Both the position numbers and the translations under genes were made by a program. From the NCBI GenBank assembly GCA_011319805.1, contig SJRY01000155.1, positions 1 to 57,170 of the forward strand: a DNA stretch of 57,170 bases, given 5' to 3'. Positions 45,630-57,000 of the stretch are shown here, piece after piece. Under the pieces are notes generated by a model that did no database searches, was not told the origin of the DNA, and saw only the letters and a program-made list of their open reading frames with translations. The stretch is from Macrocybe gigantea. Taxonomy: Eukaryota; Basidiomycota; Agaricomycetes; Agaricales; Callistosporiaceae. Positions within the stretch are counted from its first letter, which is position 1. Each line of letters opens with the position of its first letter.

Positions 45630-48600
45630 CGATGAGAGCTGCCAACGGGCTGCCCTACCAACACGTCCTCAACGCGGAATGCTTCCACTGCTGCGGCCGG
45701 TAGGTAGAACCGTGGGAGAAAGCTACTAAGATCCACTTCCACTTTATTTCTAAATTTTTCAAGAATATCAACCTGAGGTCTATAATAGCTTAAACTGGTA
45801 GAAATACATACAGGCAATATCACCTTTCTTCAAGTTTTTTCTGCATAAAAAAGGTGATATTGATTAATGGCTAGTAATGTGCAATCAGTATTTAATGCTG
45901 AAAATAGATATGCCACAGGATTATATCTTAGTTTTATTGAAGTGGAAAATAAATAAATAAAGGTATCCCCTGTCCCTGCGAAAAATAAAATAAAATAAAT
46001 AAATGATTTTTCGCTGTGAAAGAGCCAAGGAAAAACCGATCACGTCGCTCATCGCGTCGATGCCAGGCGCGATGAGCGCGTCCCAAGCGAGACGATAAGC
46101 GTCGTATTCAGCAACAAACTGATACCGGTTGTAGTCTTGGAGGACAGACAGTGGTCGATAAGCGGGCTGAGACGTGCGCACTTCATCGCAACAACAGCAC
46201 GTTGTTTTGAGCTTATTTTCGCATCGTAGCAATTATCGCGCGTCGCTCTCTGCCAACAACAAGCGCGAACACGCCCTAGGAATCACAGACACGCATTCCT
46301 AAGCTCATCGCGATCGGCAAATGACAAACGCGTTCCATAAGACATGGGCATCGTCTGCTTCGACATGATTCCCGAGGTCCAGCATGATACGCTGTGCAAA
46401 AGGGTAAAGGCAGCAGCACAGAAGCACGAAGAAGACATTGTCGACAACTTTAAGAGCTCAGACGTCGACTGGGTTGTCATGTAAGTATATGAACTTATCC
46501 TACAACACAAATTCAATCGACTTACCTACATTAAACCAATCCACGTTTCCAATGAAAAAAAATTGCATTGGATGGTGCGAGGGTTTGTTAATGGTCGCGT
46601 GCATGGGACATTGCACGTTTAGCCCGTGGGGAGCAGTGCCACATGGTTTCGTAATAGAGGGAAGACATGGGGAGGAAGGGACAAATCGTCTGAGGTGATG
46701 GATATTGAGACAATGTGTAATTAACTTTAATATTGCGACGGAGAAAACAACACGCACTACAATACCATTTCCTGAATTGCGCATCACAGCAATGTAGGGT
46801 TGTCGCCTTTCACAGCTCACCTTTTGCTTTGAAATGTCGCACAACACCTAAAGCCAATGTCGTCTCCCATTTTCATCAACCTCTCAGCAACTATAAGTCC
46901 AGGTCATTGCAGGACACATTTTATTATAAACTAGATGTGTGTTCTTATCAGCGGTGCGCTGCAACATCACATATGGCAGGAGAAATGCACAGCCTGAGCC
47001 ACGCTTGATGCAAATAAATATACAATACCTCCTTGACAGGTCTATACATATGGCAGCGGTTTATTGCAGCATTGAGGGGATATTGAGTCCCAGAGACAAA
47101 GCTGATAGCGACATTGCGGCTTCCTCCGCTGTCGCATGTGCACATAGCGCGCTGGCTGGTCCTACCTGCGCACGCGGCACAACTTCGCCAGCGCATGCGC
47201 CTAATTGGCAAACTTGAAAGATAAAGCATGGGCAAAATAACTACGGTCCGTCACGATCATTGTATCTAATGCCGTTAGCTCAAAGTATAATTGGGGATCT
47301 GTTCTAATGACGTACATCATCATTACTTGGGTAGACGCGGCAAGGACCAGCGATCGTACAGGAAAATGTCATGGGAACGAGCAGTTTGGATGAACCCACA
47401 TAAGCGAGGCATAGAAGAACCCCGAGCTCCTGGCGATCCATTGAATTTGAACTGGCTATGTCCAAGTGGCACCTTAGGGTTACATCGCTGCAGTGTTGAA
47501 TGCATGTCAAGTCCCGATGTCGAAACTTCGGCGAGTGCCTTAGGCTTAGCGCCTATCATCGCGTTGTCGGTACGAACAGAGTCGTAGTTCCACAAGCATG
47601 CACTTCAGTGAATTGGTGCGAAGTGCGACATCGTAAAGATGCTCTGCTCTTTACTTGTTAGTGAAAATTAAAAGAACAGCACCATTATGCCTTGCATGGA
47701 ATTCTGAGGCAGATCATGCACCAATTTTCATCATATTTCAGAAAGTTTATGCCAACAATGTCCAAGAGATGAAATCAAGTAAAACGCGCACCAGCTGGAG
47801 GTATTGCTGGCCCTGCCGTGCTATTTTGGGAGTTCCGCTGATAGCTCCTGAATATTTGGATGCACAGGATATGATGCATGTTGCGCATCCCTACGGTGCG
47901 ACCAGAAACCTAATAGCTTGATGCTGATGTGCTAAAGACATATAGAGATGCTTGCCTTGATTTGTTGCTGACAACTGCAGGTTGTGAGCATGTAGCACAT
48001 GAGCTGAACAGCATGTTTCGGTAGGCTGATCTTCGACGTCCTCGCTGGCAGTCAATATCTCAGGATCCTACGTAACACGAGGGCACCGTATGATCTCAGT
48101 TCTTGGTGACTGTCATTATTAGCACCACCTGCCTACTCGTGCTATTTGCCGTAGCATCGCTCATCGTCCTGCGTGACTAACATTTCCTCTCAGGCAAGTG
48201 GGGCATGCTCCTCGTCGCCTCGTATGTTGTCCCGATCATGATCACCATTATCATTGAAATGCACACGAAGTCACAATATGACCTGACTGGCGCACACAGG
48301 TCTTCAATGGTCGCCCCATACTGCCTACATGTTTCTTCGTGACATTGCACGGGCTCGCGGTGGGGTCGATCGCCATCAGACATGTCAGGAAGTTCAAAGT
48401 CATGACTAACTGTTGCTGCTAATTATAGATCTAACTTGAGCGCATGAAGGCATGTATTGTGGCCTTGGGAAGTTGTCATTCTTTCTCACGATCCCTGTGT
48501 GCCTGTTGGCTGACCTTGTTTCAGGGTCTCACGATCGGCTCAGGTGTCTGTATGCCCCTCGTTCGTTCGCAAACACGGTCATTCCTCCCGCAGATCCACA

Positions 48601-48838
48601 ATCGCTTCAAAGTAGTCGGGATGATCAAAAAAATAGTGAAAGTAACTGAACGTGGCTCATCAAACCTTACAGTCCCATTGATATGGCCCGTGCCTCATCG
48701 ACCCTGACTTGAACATCTGTAGTACTTCATCAGCCATAAAAGTGAATATGGTTTCCTTCCTTGGTCGTGGGAATGGAATTGTGCAGAACTTGAATACACC
48801 CTCTTCGGTTCGTCGCGCCCACCTTCCTGCCTCACAAT
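45630..48838. other. Gene-poor, AT-richer accessory stretch of about 3.2 kb
   Basis: No complete gene supported. Notable pieces: an AT-rich block around 45740-46010 that holds a perfect inverted repeat; a minus-strand protein-like frame at 45921-46232 (QDYNRYQFVAEYDAYRLAWD); a plus-strand exon-like frame from ATG 46343 that runs into a GTAAGT donor at 46482; and a possible membrane-protein scrap around 48190-48330 (plus). None has a recognised domain. Confidence 0.4.
45814..45862. repeat. Perfect 13-base inverted repeat (hairpin)
   Basis: CAATATCACCTTT at 45814-45826 pairs with AAAGGTGATATTG at 45850-45862, with a 23-base loop, in an AT-rich non-coding block about 185 bases upstream of the Acl4 gene. 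It could be a remnant of a small DNA element or a transcription-linked hairpin; no flanking duplication was seen. Confidence 0.6.
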
Positions 48839-50114
48839 ATGGCGTCTGCAGAACTCTTCGCTCATGTTCAGAACCGTTTCGACTCCATCCTGCAGCGATT
48901 TTCTGCATATCACGCCTCGAAAGAGAAGTCGAAGGTGGAACTCGAGAGTATCGGGAAGGTTTTAATCGAGATTTTGGTGAGTAATTGATTTCTCATAGTA
49001 GATGCATCTGATGTGTTCCTTGGTAGCAAATAAGATAAAATGTCATATAAACGGTCTGAGCATGATGAAGCGCGTTTGCAAGAGGTTTTCGATGTGTTCG
49101 ACGAACAAGGGGAAGAAGATTGGTTCGAGTGGGCTGGAGACCTGATGCCGAAAGTTCGGGCTCATTTGCAAGACCTGATCGCAGGGGCTATAGCCCTTGA
49201 ACAGGGATTACTTGAAGATGAGAACAACGAGGTCCTCGACGCGCTTCTGATAGGTGAGGCCGATGAAGAGGAAACCAGCGTACAGCCATCATCGGAGAAG
49301 GAGGGGCACGGATTAGAGCAGGAGGTGGCAGTACAGAAGAAGGCAGCTGAAAAGAATGATGGTGCACTGGCACCCAGAGTAGAGGTCGAAAAGGTATGTT
49401 GACTGCAATTCTCATTTTCGACAGCAATATATTATTTTGTTTTTTAGTGGACTCTTTGTCCCCGGAAGAAGCCTGCTAAGAACAATGAACCATCCGTCGC
49501 AACTGTTCGAGATGGGAGCAAGAGCAGAAAGAAGGATGGCTCTGACAAGGACACATCAAACATTGGTATGCCGGATATACTGCGCGATCGAGATGTGAAG
49601 CTGGTCTCCATCAACGGCACGAGTGGACTTCTTGTTTCACCTTCTCAAGCCGTAAGTCACACCTTTTATTTCAACCGTCTGTTTTAATTATGTGATTTAG
49701 TGCAAGTGTTGCCAATCGTCGAGAAAGGAATGTCCGTGCTTCTTTGAAGATGGCAAAATTCGGTGCTTACCATGCCGCACCAATCATCATGTCTGCGTCT
49801 TTTCGCCCATCGCCTCGTCTGCAAAGCGCCGAGCTGAGAGTGATGTGAACAGTACCGGTGGTGCTCCACTTGCGAAGCGGTCTCGTCGCTATCCTCGGGC
49901 CACTATTCCGAAGGTGGAACTGCCATCGATCGACCAAGTTGCGAATGACTCGCTTGATGCTTTGCAAGCACAGCTCCTTGCAGCACAATCTCAGTTTTAT
50001 CATTGGCAAGGCATAATGGAGACATCGCAACAGGCATGCTTTGCAGCTAAACAAAGATACGAAGAGATCGTGGGGAAAATTGAGAATGGTGAATTTAATG
50101 AGGTTATCGAGTAG
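48839..50114 (+). CDS. Cys-motif protein of a lineage-specific family, copy 1
   Basis: Function unknown. Exon 1 (ATG 48839-48976) is helical (FDSILQRFSAYHASKEKSK). The next open block starts at ATG 49040 and contains FDEQGEEDWFEWAGDLM, and is followed by an acidic stretch. After an intron near 49395-49447 comes a Lys/Arg-rich exon. After another (about 49650-49699) comes a cysteine cluster: C-x-C-C-x6-C-x-C-x8-C-x2-C-x6-C (CKCCQSSRKECP, then IRCLPCRTNHHVC). A basic patch (AKRRAE, KRSRRYPR) and a C-terminal coiled coil (DALQAQLLAAQSQFYHW) follow. The layout of Cys cluster, basic patch and coil recalls fungal zinc-cluster DNA-binding proteins, but the spacing is not the classic Zn2Cys6. Exon 1 does not join the second block in frame with any visible acceptor, so translation from 49040 or a one-base error is possible. 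Confidence 0.6.
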
Positions 50115-50543
50115 AAGTGGCAAGAGAAATTTCGCAATCTAGTCTCAATTTGTATCACTATCAAGTTTACCAGTATTTCTGATCAACAGATTGCATCCGG
50201 TTCACTGGATAGCTGCAGGCTGAGCGAGTTGGGCATGTGAGGATTGAGTGATGCGTCCCCTGAGAGTGACGCTCGTAGCGCCATCGCTGAGCTCGCCTCC
50301 TTGTTCTCGTATATCGCCCCTGCACTAGTGGCCTGCATTGAGGGTATGATGATGACACGCTGGTTTGATGTGCAGCTCCTCAATGCAAGAATGCTCGAGT
50401 CGTCCTGCACCTAGTCTTCCGTAATGCTCAATGTGGGTCCAATTAACCTTTGATTGCAGTTTGCGCAGCGATGCGTGACCAGGTGACTCTAAACATCCCT
50501 TGTTGGTCCTCACTCATGCGTCAACTCAAAACGTACCTGTGAC
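50115..50543. other. Spacer between the two paralogues
   Basis: No gene supported; small minus-strand frames here have no protein-like features. Confidence 0.4.
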
Positions 50544-51727
50544 ATGGAGGGCCCTCCAGAGCTCACTGCAAAGCAGAGAAAGACATTGCAACGCTCGGTC
50601 GAAGCCATGGAAGACATGATGAGGTCACTTCCTGAAGGCGTTGCTGATGACGAAGACTACGTTATCTGGGGGAAAAAGTTCCTAGAGTATCTGGTGAGCC
50701 ATTTGAACCAATGCGGGGCAACAAAACTGATGTCTCTCCAGGACACTTATGACTGTTTAGTAGAGAGCCGTGACTAAAAGGTTCTTGCGATGGTTAACGA
50801 AGCTCGAGGGACCTTCGACAAAAAGGGCTCTGAGTCATGGCTAGAATGGGGTGAAGAACTCATGCTGAATATCGCCAAGCTTCACGCACAAAAGGACGAG
50901 CGTCAGAAACCTCAGGGAGAACATTTTGTAAGGGAGCAGAGGCGTGAAGGTGACAGTGGACTGTCCAAGTTCAAAACTCGCGGCAATAGAGACGAAGCTC
51001 AGAAGCTCAGAGCCAGCTCCCCCGCAGATAAACTACAGGTATTTCTGTCTTTCCTTTACAAAGCTGTGACTTACTTGAACTTGAACTAGGCGAATTTGAT
51101 TGAACTCGATGACGATGTAGAAATTACTGAGCCAAAACGGACAAGAAAAACGCTCGCATCACCGGACCCATTTGCCTCTGATCAATCAGACAAGGAGCCA
51201 GCCCGAAAAAAGGCCAGATATCTCCCAGAAATTGTCGTACCTGTAAGGCGCGGCCACAGGAGAAAGGAGAAGAGCGAGAAGTTGATGTTAAAAGGAGCTG
51301 ACCGAGTGAGTTCCTGCTTTTCCATCAGAATATTCTCTGAAAACGGCATTAGTGTACTCGCTGTCAGAAACTGAAGGGTCGTGAGGTCTGTGAATATACT
51401 GTTGGAACAGCACGATGCGACTCCTGCAGATCTCGCCATCAAAGATGCTCATTGGCACCAGCTGGAAAGAAAGACGACGAGGAAGACGAACAGCAGATGA
51501 TGATGGTGACTCGCACGGCCAGGAATGCTCAAAAGGTCAGGGATGCGATGGCTAGTGAACCAGCTCCGTCACGTGACAACTACGAATACATCTATTCGCA
51601 TATTCGTTCAGAACTCTTCTGCGCAAGAAGTAGGGTACGCGTTGAACAAGCCATGGTTAATACATTGGAGCAACAGCTGCAGGACCTGGAGGAAATGGGT
51701 TACGATGATCAGGATGATGATGATTAG
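50544..51727 (+). pseudogene. Cys-motif protein of a lineage-specific family, copy 2 (in-frame stop)
   Basis: Tandem paralogue of the gene at 48839-50114, same strand. Shared landmarks: FDKKGSESWLEWGEELM (matching the FDEQGEEDWFEW block), a Lys-rich middle (TEPKRTRKTL, RRGHRRKEKSEK), the cysteine motif CEYTVGTARCDSCRSRHQRC with spacing C-x8-C-x2-C-x6-C identical to copy 1, and a C-terminal coiled coil ending in an Asp run. Introns lie at 50692-50739, about 51037-51089 and about 51305-51370. A TAA at 50775-50777 interrupts the frame between the N-terminal part and KVLAMVNEARG; no intron removes it. Either the copy is dead, translation starts at ATG 50790, or the base is wrong. Copy 1 has four extra upstream Cys that copy 2 lacks. 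Confidence 0.55.
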
Positions 51728-52053
51728 TGCCGTGTTCCGAATGTCTTGACATAATTACCTGCGATGAACAAATATAAGTCGAATATTGTCCCACTATTGT
51801 GCATGCCAGCTAATTATAACGAAAGGCAATCTCTCCAAATCAGAATGCAAGTCCGTAGGGTAAGATGGCCTTCGTATCCCATTGCGATGCTTACACGCTG
51901 CTCCCACGTGCCGCGTTCATTTGGCTTCGTACCTCTACTGCATTTCTGATTGCATTGATCGTACATCTTTATTACACTAATACTCATTCCCCATGACTAT
52001 GGGCAAGTATGGCAGGTGGACTTCACCACTAAATACAGATTCCATCATTAAAG
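51728..52053. other. Intergenic region, convergent 3' ends
   Basis: No gene or repeat was recognised between the Cys-motif copy 2 and the minus-strand lineage-specific gene. Confidence 0.5.
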
Positions 52054-53657
52054 CTAGAACCTAATTGAGTCCAGATTTGGAATAAGCATATCGCTCTTCG
52101 CATCAAGCATCGTGTGCATCATGTAAGGCAAACCCATGTACCAAGCCCCATCGTAAAAATTCTTCGGCATTTCCGCAGAGGGACGCTTATTACTTACCGC
52201 ACCATCTATCCGAATCCGTGTCAGACGTGGGGGACCAGGCTTCCTGTTTCCATATTTCGTCCTGGCCCTGTGATGTTCGTCGACAAATTGCATCACAGTG
52301 GTCAGCTCCTCAGAGCGCCACTGCCTACGTTTGATAACAAGCTGCTCCGTCTCGTTGTCGCTTTCATCCGAGCTCATCCCATCAAGTCCTAGAGTCTCGA
52401 CAATTTTCATGAGTTGGCCCCAACCCGGTTTCTTGTCGGAAGGCACTGCATCGTACACTTCGAGGCAGGTTTGAAGCCGTTCTTCATATTTCTAAACTTC
52501 CATCTCAGTAACATATAAGATCTGAATGGAGATTGAAAAACCTTGCCGCGACGCGAGTCACGTCTGCTGGCTTTGTGTTTAGCATCCCCTGCTCTGGTTG
52601 CACATTGCTCTGCCTCCTCCAGAGTCTCTTCACCTTGGGGAGCCATGCATCGCAATTTCTTCTTGAGCATCTCAATGTGACTGAAGAAAGTTGTAGTAAG
52701 CACCTCCTCCGAAGCGTCGATATCTGGATATTTCTCATGCAATGCATCAACGAAAATCTGGGAGAGGTAGATGTTCCAGTCTGACTTTAGATCATCCCAG
52801 TGGATTCGCAGCGGAGAAAGGCCTGGAGTTCTGACATGATGGCGATGGTCCTCTCCATCGCCTTCATCGGTTCTATGATGAGCCACCTCCTCATCAATGG
52901 CGCCACCATTGGCAAATGCAGCCGCTTCCGCTGCACTAACCATCATTCCGGACTTGATCTTTACGATGTCATTGTCATGCTTAATTCCAAGCAAAGTATT
53001 CATGTAAGTGCGAAGCAACCTCTGAAACCAGATTATTTAATTCATAGCTCAGATATTTATGGTTGAAGACTTACCGCGTCCTGTGTTTGCAATGTCTTTC
53101 GCCGGCGATTTAGCAAGAGCGTTTTTGATCCTTGAACGACGTGTTGCGGGTGAAGATGACATGTCTCGAAGATCTCGTATCTCGCGCCGCACCGCGTGGA
53201 TTTCACGAAAGAGCAGTCTCATAGTAGATGTGGCGTCCCCATGGCTTTCACTTCCGGACATGCTTTCATTGGAATCGCGATCATAGTCGTCAGAATGATC
53301 AAATGAAGGATCAATGAGCGGGTCACGACGCGGAGTTCCTCTATGACGCAGAGTTCGCACACGATGCGGGGTCGCTGTACTATGAGGAGCTGGTGCGCGA
53401 CGCAGGGTTCCAGTGCGACGTGATGATGCATTCGATGTAGCAGATGGATCCGGATCAGGAGGAAGTTGGGGACTAACTGTGATACAGCTGTGGCATAGAA
53501 GTCGAATGGCGAAAGGATAAGACATACCACTTCTGGGAGCATTCATAGTCGCTCTTCGAGTGTTAAAATGAACCACTGGATTATTTGGAGTCCTTAAGGT
53601 AGAAGTGGTTCCAGTTCCAGAATTTGAAAGGAACGTAAAATCCTGCTTCTCCCGCAA
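52054..53657 (-). CDS. Lineage-specific repeated-family protein, 5' end cut by an LTR
   Basis: Function unknown; the layout matches a multi-copy family I associate with agaricomycete genomes. The N-terminal part (53657 to about 53090) is Ser/Thr/Arg-rich with a helix (MRLLFREIHAVRREIRDL). The middle exon (about 53018-52545) has TYMNTLLGIKHDNDIVKIK, SPLRIHWDDLKSDWNIYL, a helical EETLEEAEQCATRAGD and RRDSRRGK. A GT-AG intron leads to the last exon: KKPGWGQLMKIVETLGLDGM, SSDESDNETEQ, RRQWRSEELTTVMQFVDEHH, FYDGAWYMGLPYM. The junction between first and middle parts (53018-53087) is one base out of phase with the best splice sites. The open frame runs to 53657, only six bases from the LTR, with no convincing start codon; ATG 53547 (MNAPRSG) is the nearest in-frame one. 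Confidence 0.55.
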
Positions 53658-53663
53658 CTCCTG

Positions 53664-53983
53664 TGTTAGGCTAGACGAATCTCAGAAGGACTCGGGCAGA
53701 CTAAGTGTGAGAGTGGTCTTGAGATGATGGCAAAAGGAATATTAAGCCTAGCGTTACTGGTACATCTGGGAGTCCTTATATACACTACAGTACTCGAGCA
53801 CGGACCATGGGCTGCACAATGCTGTGGACTGTGGATGAGTAAGACTGGAAGGAGATGACTCAGAATGACTAGGGAAGTGGGATGACTCGATGGCTGCATG
53901 CTGCGCAGCATGATGGGGGAGATAAGGGATGTGGGAAAGATAAGATAGGAAAATGAATGGTCCTTTGAGCGACGTCTGTAACA
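53664..53983 (-). repeat. 3' LTR of the chromovirus, 320 bases
   Basis: In element orientation it starts TGTTACAG and ends CTAACA, giving the terminal inverted TGTTA/TAACA expected of LTRs. A TATATAAGG box (plus coordinates 53774-53782) lies inside as a promoter candidate. A purine-rich tract abuts it at 53984-53995. The bases next to its outer edge, TCCTG at 53659-53663, are the candidate target-site duplication; the partner copy would be beyond the window. Confidence 0.85.
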
Positions 53984-54020
53984 TCACCCTCTCTGTAGAT
54001 TCGCGTCCTCGTGAAAAACC

Positions 54021-57000
54021 TTAGTCCAGCTGTCCCCACCCAGTATTGGTCTCCCAGGCGGTCGCGGCACGCGGAGCCCATGTATGAATGAGCTCTTCAT
54101 TATAGGCACGGATGTGATGGAGTGTGGTGGTGAGCAGTTTAAGTCGCCGGTTTTCTGTGTGAAGCATTTCCATTGCCTCGCAATGCGCGATACGTTCAGC
54201 TGCAGTGGGGCCGGTCCCATCAGGGGTTCGCCCGGTCCAGAGGTGTGTGCGGACGGTCATAACATAGCACATGTATGCACCAAGTGTGATGGCGAGGGGG
54301 TCCATGTAGTCGCTAGCATTGAGAATCCTTGCCAGATTCTCGAGGTCGCTTGGGTGGTTGGGGGTAGGTGCACGGCTGCCCTTGCTGCTGTCGATGCTGA
54401 TGGGGGCGTTGGTGGTCATGAAGTGCGATTTTTGGTCTTCTTCCCTCTTGTCGTGATCCTTTTATCCTGGTTTGCAGTCTTCTTTAGGAAGTGGTCTAGA
54501 GCTTGCTGCGCATTCCCCAGCTCCTTCTCTTTGATCCATGTGTTCTCTTTGTGTCCGTATCCTTTCCATTTGACCAGGAATAGTGTCCCCCTCCCTTGTT
54601 TCTTCCTTTTTAGGATCTCTTCTATCTCGTACTCTTCTTCATCATTTATGATTTCAGGGGTGGTGGTGATGGTTGCTCTTGTATCTTGAAACGGGGTCCT
54701 TTGTAAGGCGTGAGCAGTGTTTCATTGAACACGGGGTGTATCAGCTGCCATGATGCTGGGAGTTCCAGGCGATATGCCAAGGCTCCTTTCTTTTCAACCA
54801 CCTTGAACGGTCCGTATCGGAGTGCCGATAACTTCTTTGATGGTCGATTGACTGTGATATTGGTGGCTTCTAGCCATACTCTATCTCCTTTCTTGTATTC
54901 ACAGGCAGGTTTTCGTCTCGCATCGTAATTGTCTTTGGCTCGTGTTTGTGCATATTGCAGCGTGGCATTTGCTTCCTTTCATATTTGGTTCATTCTTTTG
55001 ACGAAGTCTTTTGCTGCAGGGTTATTCCCTTCTGTCGTCTGTGGCTCTCCCTTCCAGGGGTGCATTCCATAGTTGAGGTAGAATGGTGTCTCCTTCGTTC
55101 CCTGGTGTGCTTTGTCATTGTATTGGTACTCTGCGATTGCTATCCATTCTGCCCAATCGTCCTGTAAGTTGTTTGTGAAGCTTCTGAGGAAGGCTTCCGT
55201 TTCTTGGTGGGATCGCTCCGCCTGTCCATCTGTCTGTGGGTGATAGGCCGTTGATAGATTTTGCTTTGTTCCGAGTAATTTTAGAAGTGCTGTCATGAAT
55301 CGTGCTGCGAACTGGGGTCCTCGATCACTGATGATCTTTTGTGGGATTCCATGAAGCCGCCACACGTTGTCTCGGTATAGTCGTGTGAGACCTTCTGCTG
55401 TGAGTTTGGTCTTTGTGGGAACTAGGTGGATCATCTTGGTCAGGCGGTCTGTGACTGCGGCGATGGCATTAAAGCCATTCGAGCTAGGTAGCAGTCCTAT
55501 GAGATCTACTCCGATATCTTCCCATGGTTGCTGTGGGACTTCGTGCGGGTGCAGGGGTGCGTGTTTCTTTTGTCGGATGATTTTGTTTCGCTGACATGTT
55601 TCGCATCCATTGACATACTTCTTGATGTCTGTTAGCATTGATGGCCACCAATAGGTACGGCTTATGAGCTCATGCATGCGGTATTGCCCTGGGTGTCCTC
55701 CGATGGGTGTGTCGTGGTGTTCAAACATAATGTTTTCCTTCAGTTTGTTGTCTGGAGGAACATAGATTTTTCCTCCTGCGTATACGATGTGGTCGTCTTC
55801 TGTGAACCAGTGTGGTTTTTCCTTCAGTTCTGTTGTTACGATTGTCTCCCTTTGTGTGCATTGTCAAATCTGTTCTATCCTTGAGGATTCGATCATCGTG
55901 ATTCCTCTTGTTTGTATTGTTTCATTATTTTCTGCTTCTTCTTTCCGTGGGTGTTCATCCTCGAACATCATAAATTCGAAGTCTCATTCATTATTCTCTT
56001 CCAGATGTCGAATGAATGCTGCTTCTTTGATCATTTGTATGTCGTCCTTCTCTGTTAGGTTTTCTTCATATCCTGCCATCTGTGACAGGACATCCGCTTT
56101 TCCATTCGCCTTTCCTGGTACGTGTCGTAGTTCGTAGTCGTATTCTTGTAATTTCAGGTACCAGCCAATCTGTCTCGAATTGAGTCGCTGCGGCTTCCGG
56201 AAGTATGATAGGTTTTTGTGATCCGTCAATATTTCGAACTTCTCTTGAGCTTCGAGGAGGTTTGTCTCCATGTCTTTAGTGCGACCATTATCGCAAGAAG
56301 TTCCTTGTCGTAGATTTCGTAGTTTTGTTCCGCTGGGGTCATGCATCTCGAAATGAATGCGATCGGATGCCATAGTCCTTTCTGCTGTTGTGATAGTACC
56401 GCTCCAATGGCATATCCTGAGGCGTCCGTTTCGACTCGGAATTTTCCTTCTGTCTGTGGTAGTGCTAGAATGGGTGCTGAGGTTATATGTCGGATCAGTT
56501 CTTTGAAAGCGCCTTGTTGCTTGTCTGTCCACTGGAATGTTTGTTTCCAGTCAACTCCGTCAGGGGTTTAGCGACCTTTGCATATCCCTTGATGAATCGT
56601 CAGTAAAAGTTCGTGAATCCCAAGAACTTTTGTAGTTCTTTCTTCATCTTTGGGTTGGCCAGGATTGTACAGCTGTGATCTTTTCTGGTTCCATTTCTAC
56701 CTTCCCTTCTCCTATGATGTATCCTAGTACTGGGACTTTCGATGATTCCCAGATGCATTTCGGTCCTTTGATGAATAGGTCATTCTTGTTCAGTATTTCC
56801 ATGACTTCTATGGTGTTCTTTTGAGTTCCTCTCATGTTCGTCTGATGATTATGATGTCGTCCATATAGATTATGCACACTCTTCTTCGTATTTGGTCTTG
56901 GAAGAGGCTCACCATCATTCGGCTAAAAGTGCCTGGTGCGTGTGCACTGCCCAAAATACATGACTGTCAGTTCGAAGAGTCCTCTTGCTTTAGGAAGGCT

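Noticed and set aside
45921..46232. Minus-strand 103-codon frame with protein-like middle
   Set aside because: Coding-like only for about 50 codons, ends in low-complexity AT-rich sequence, and no adjoining exon was found.
48190..48330. Possible membrane-protein fragment (KWGMLLVASYVVPIMITIII)
   Set aside because: A single hydrophobic stretch flanked by stops; not enough to name a family or a pseudogene.
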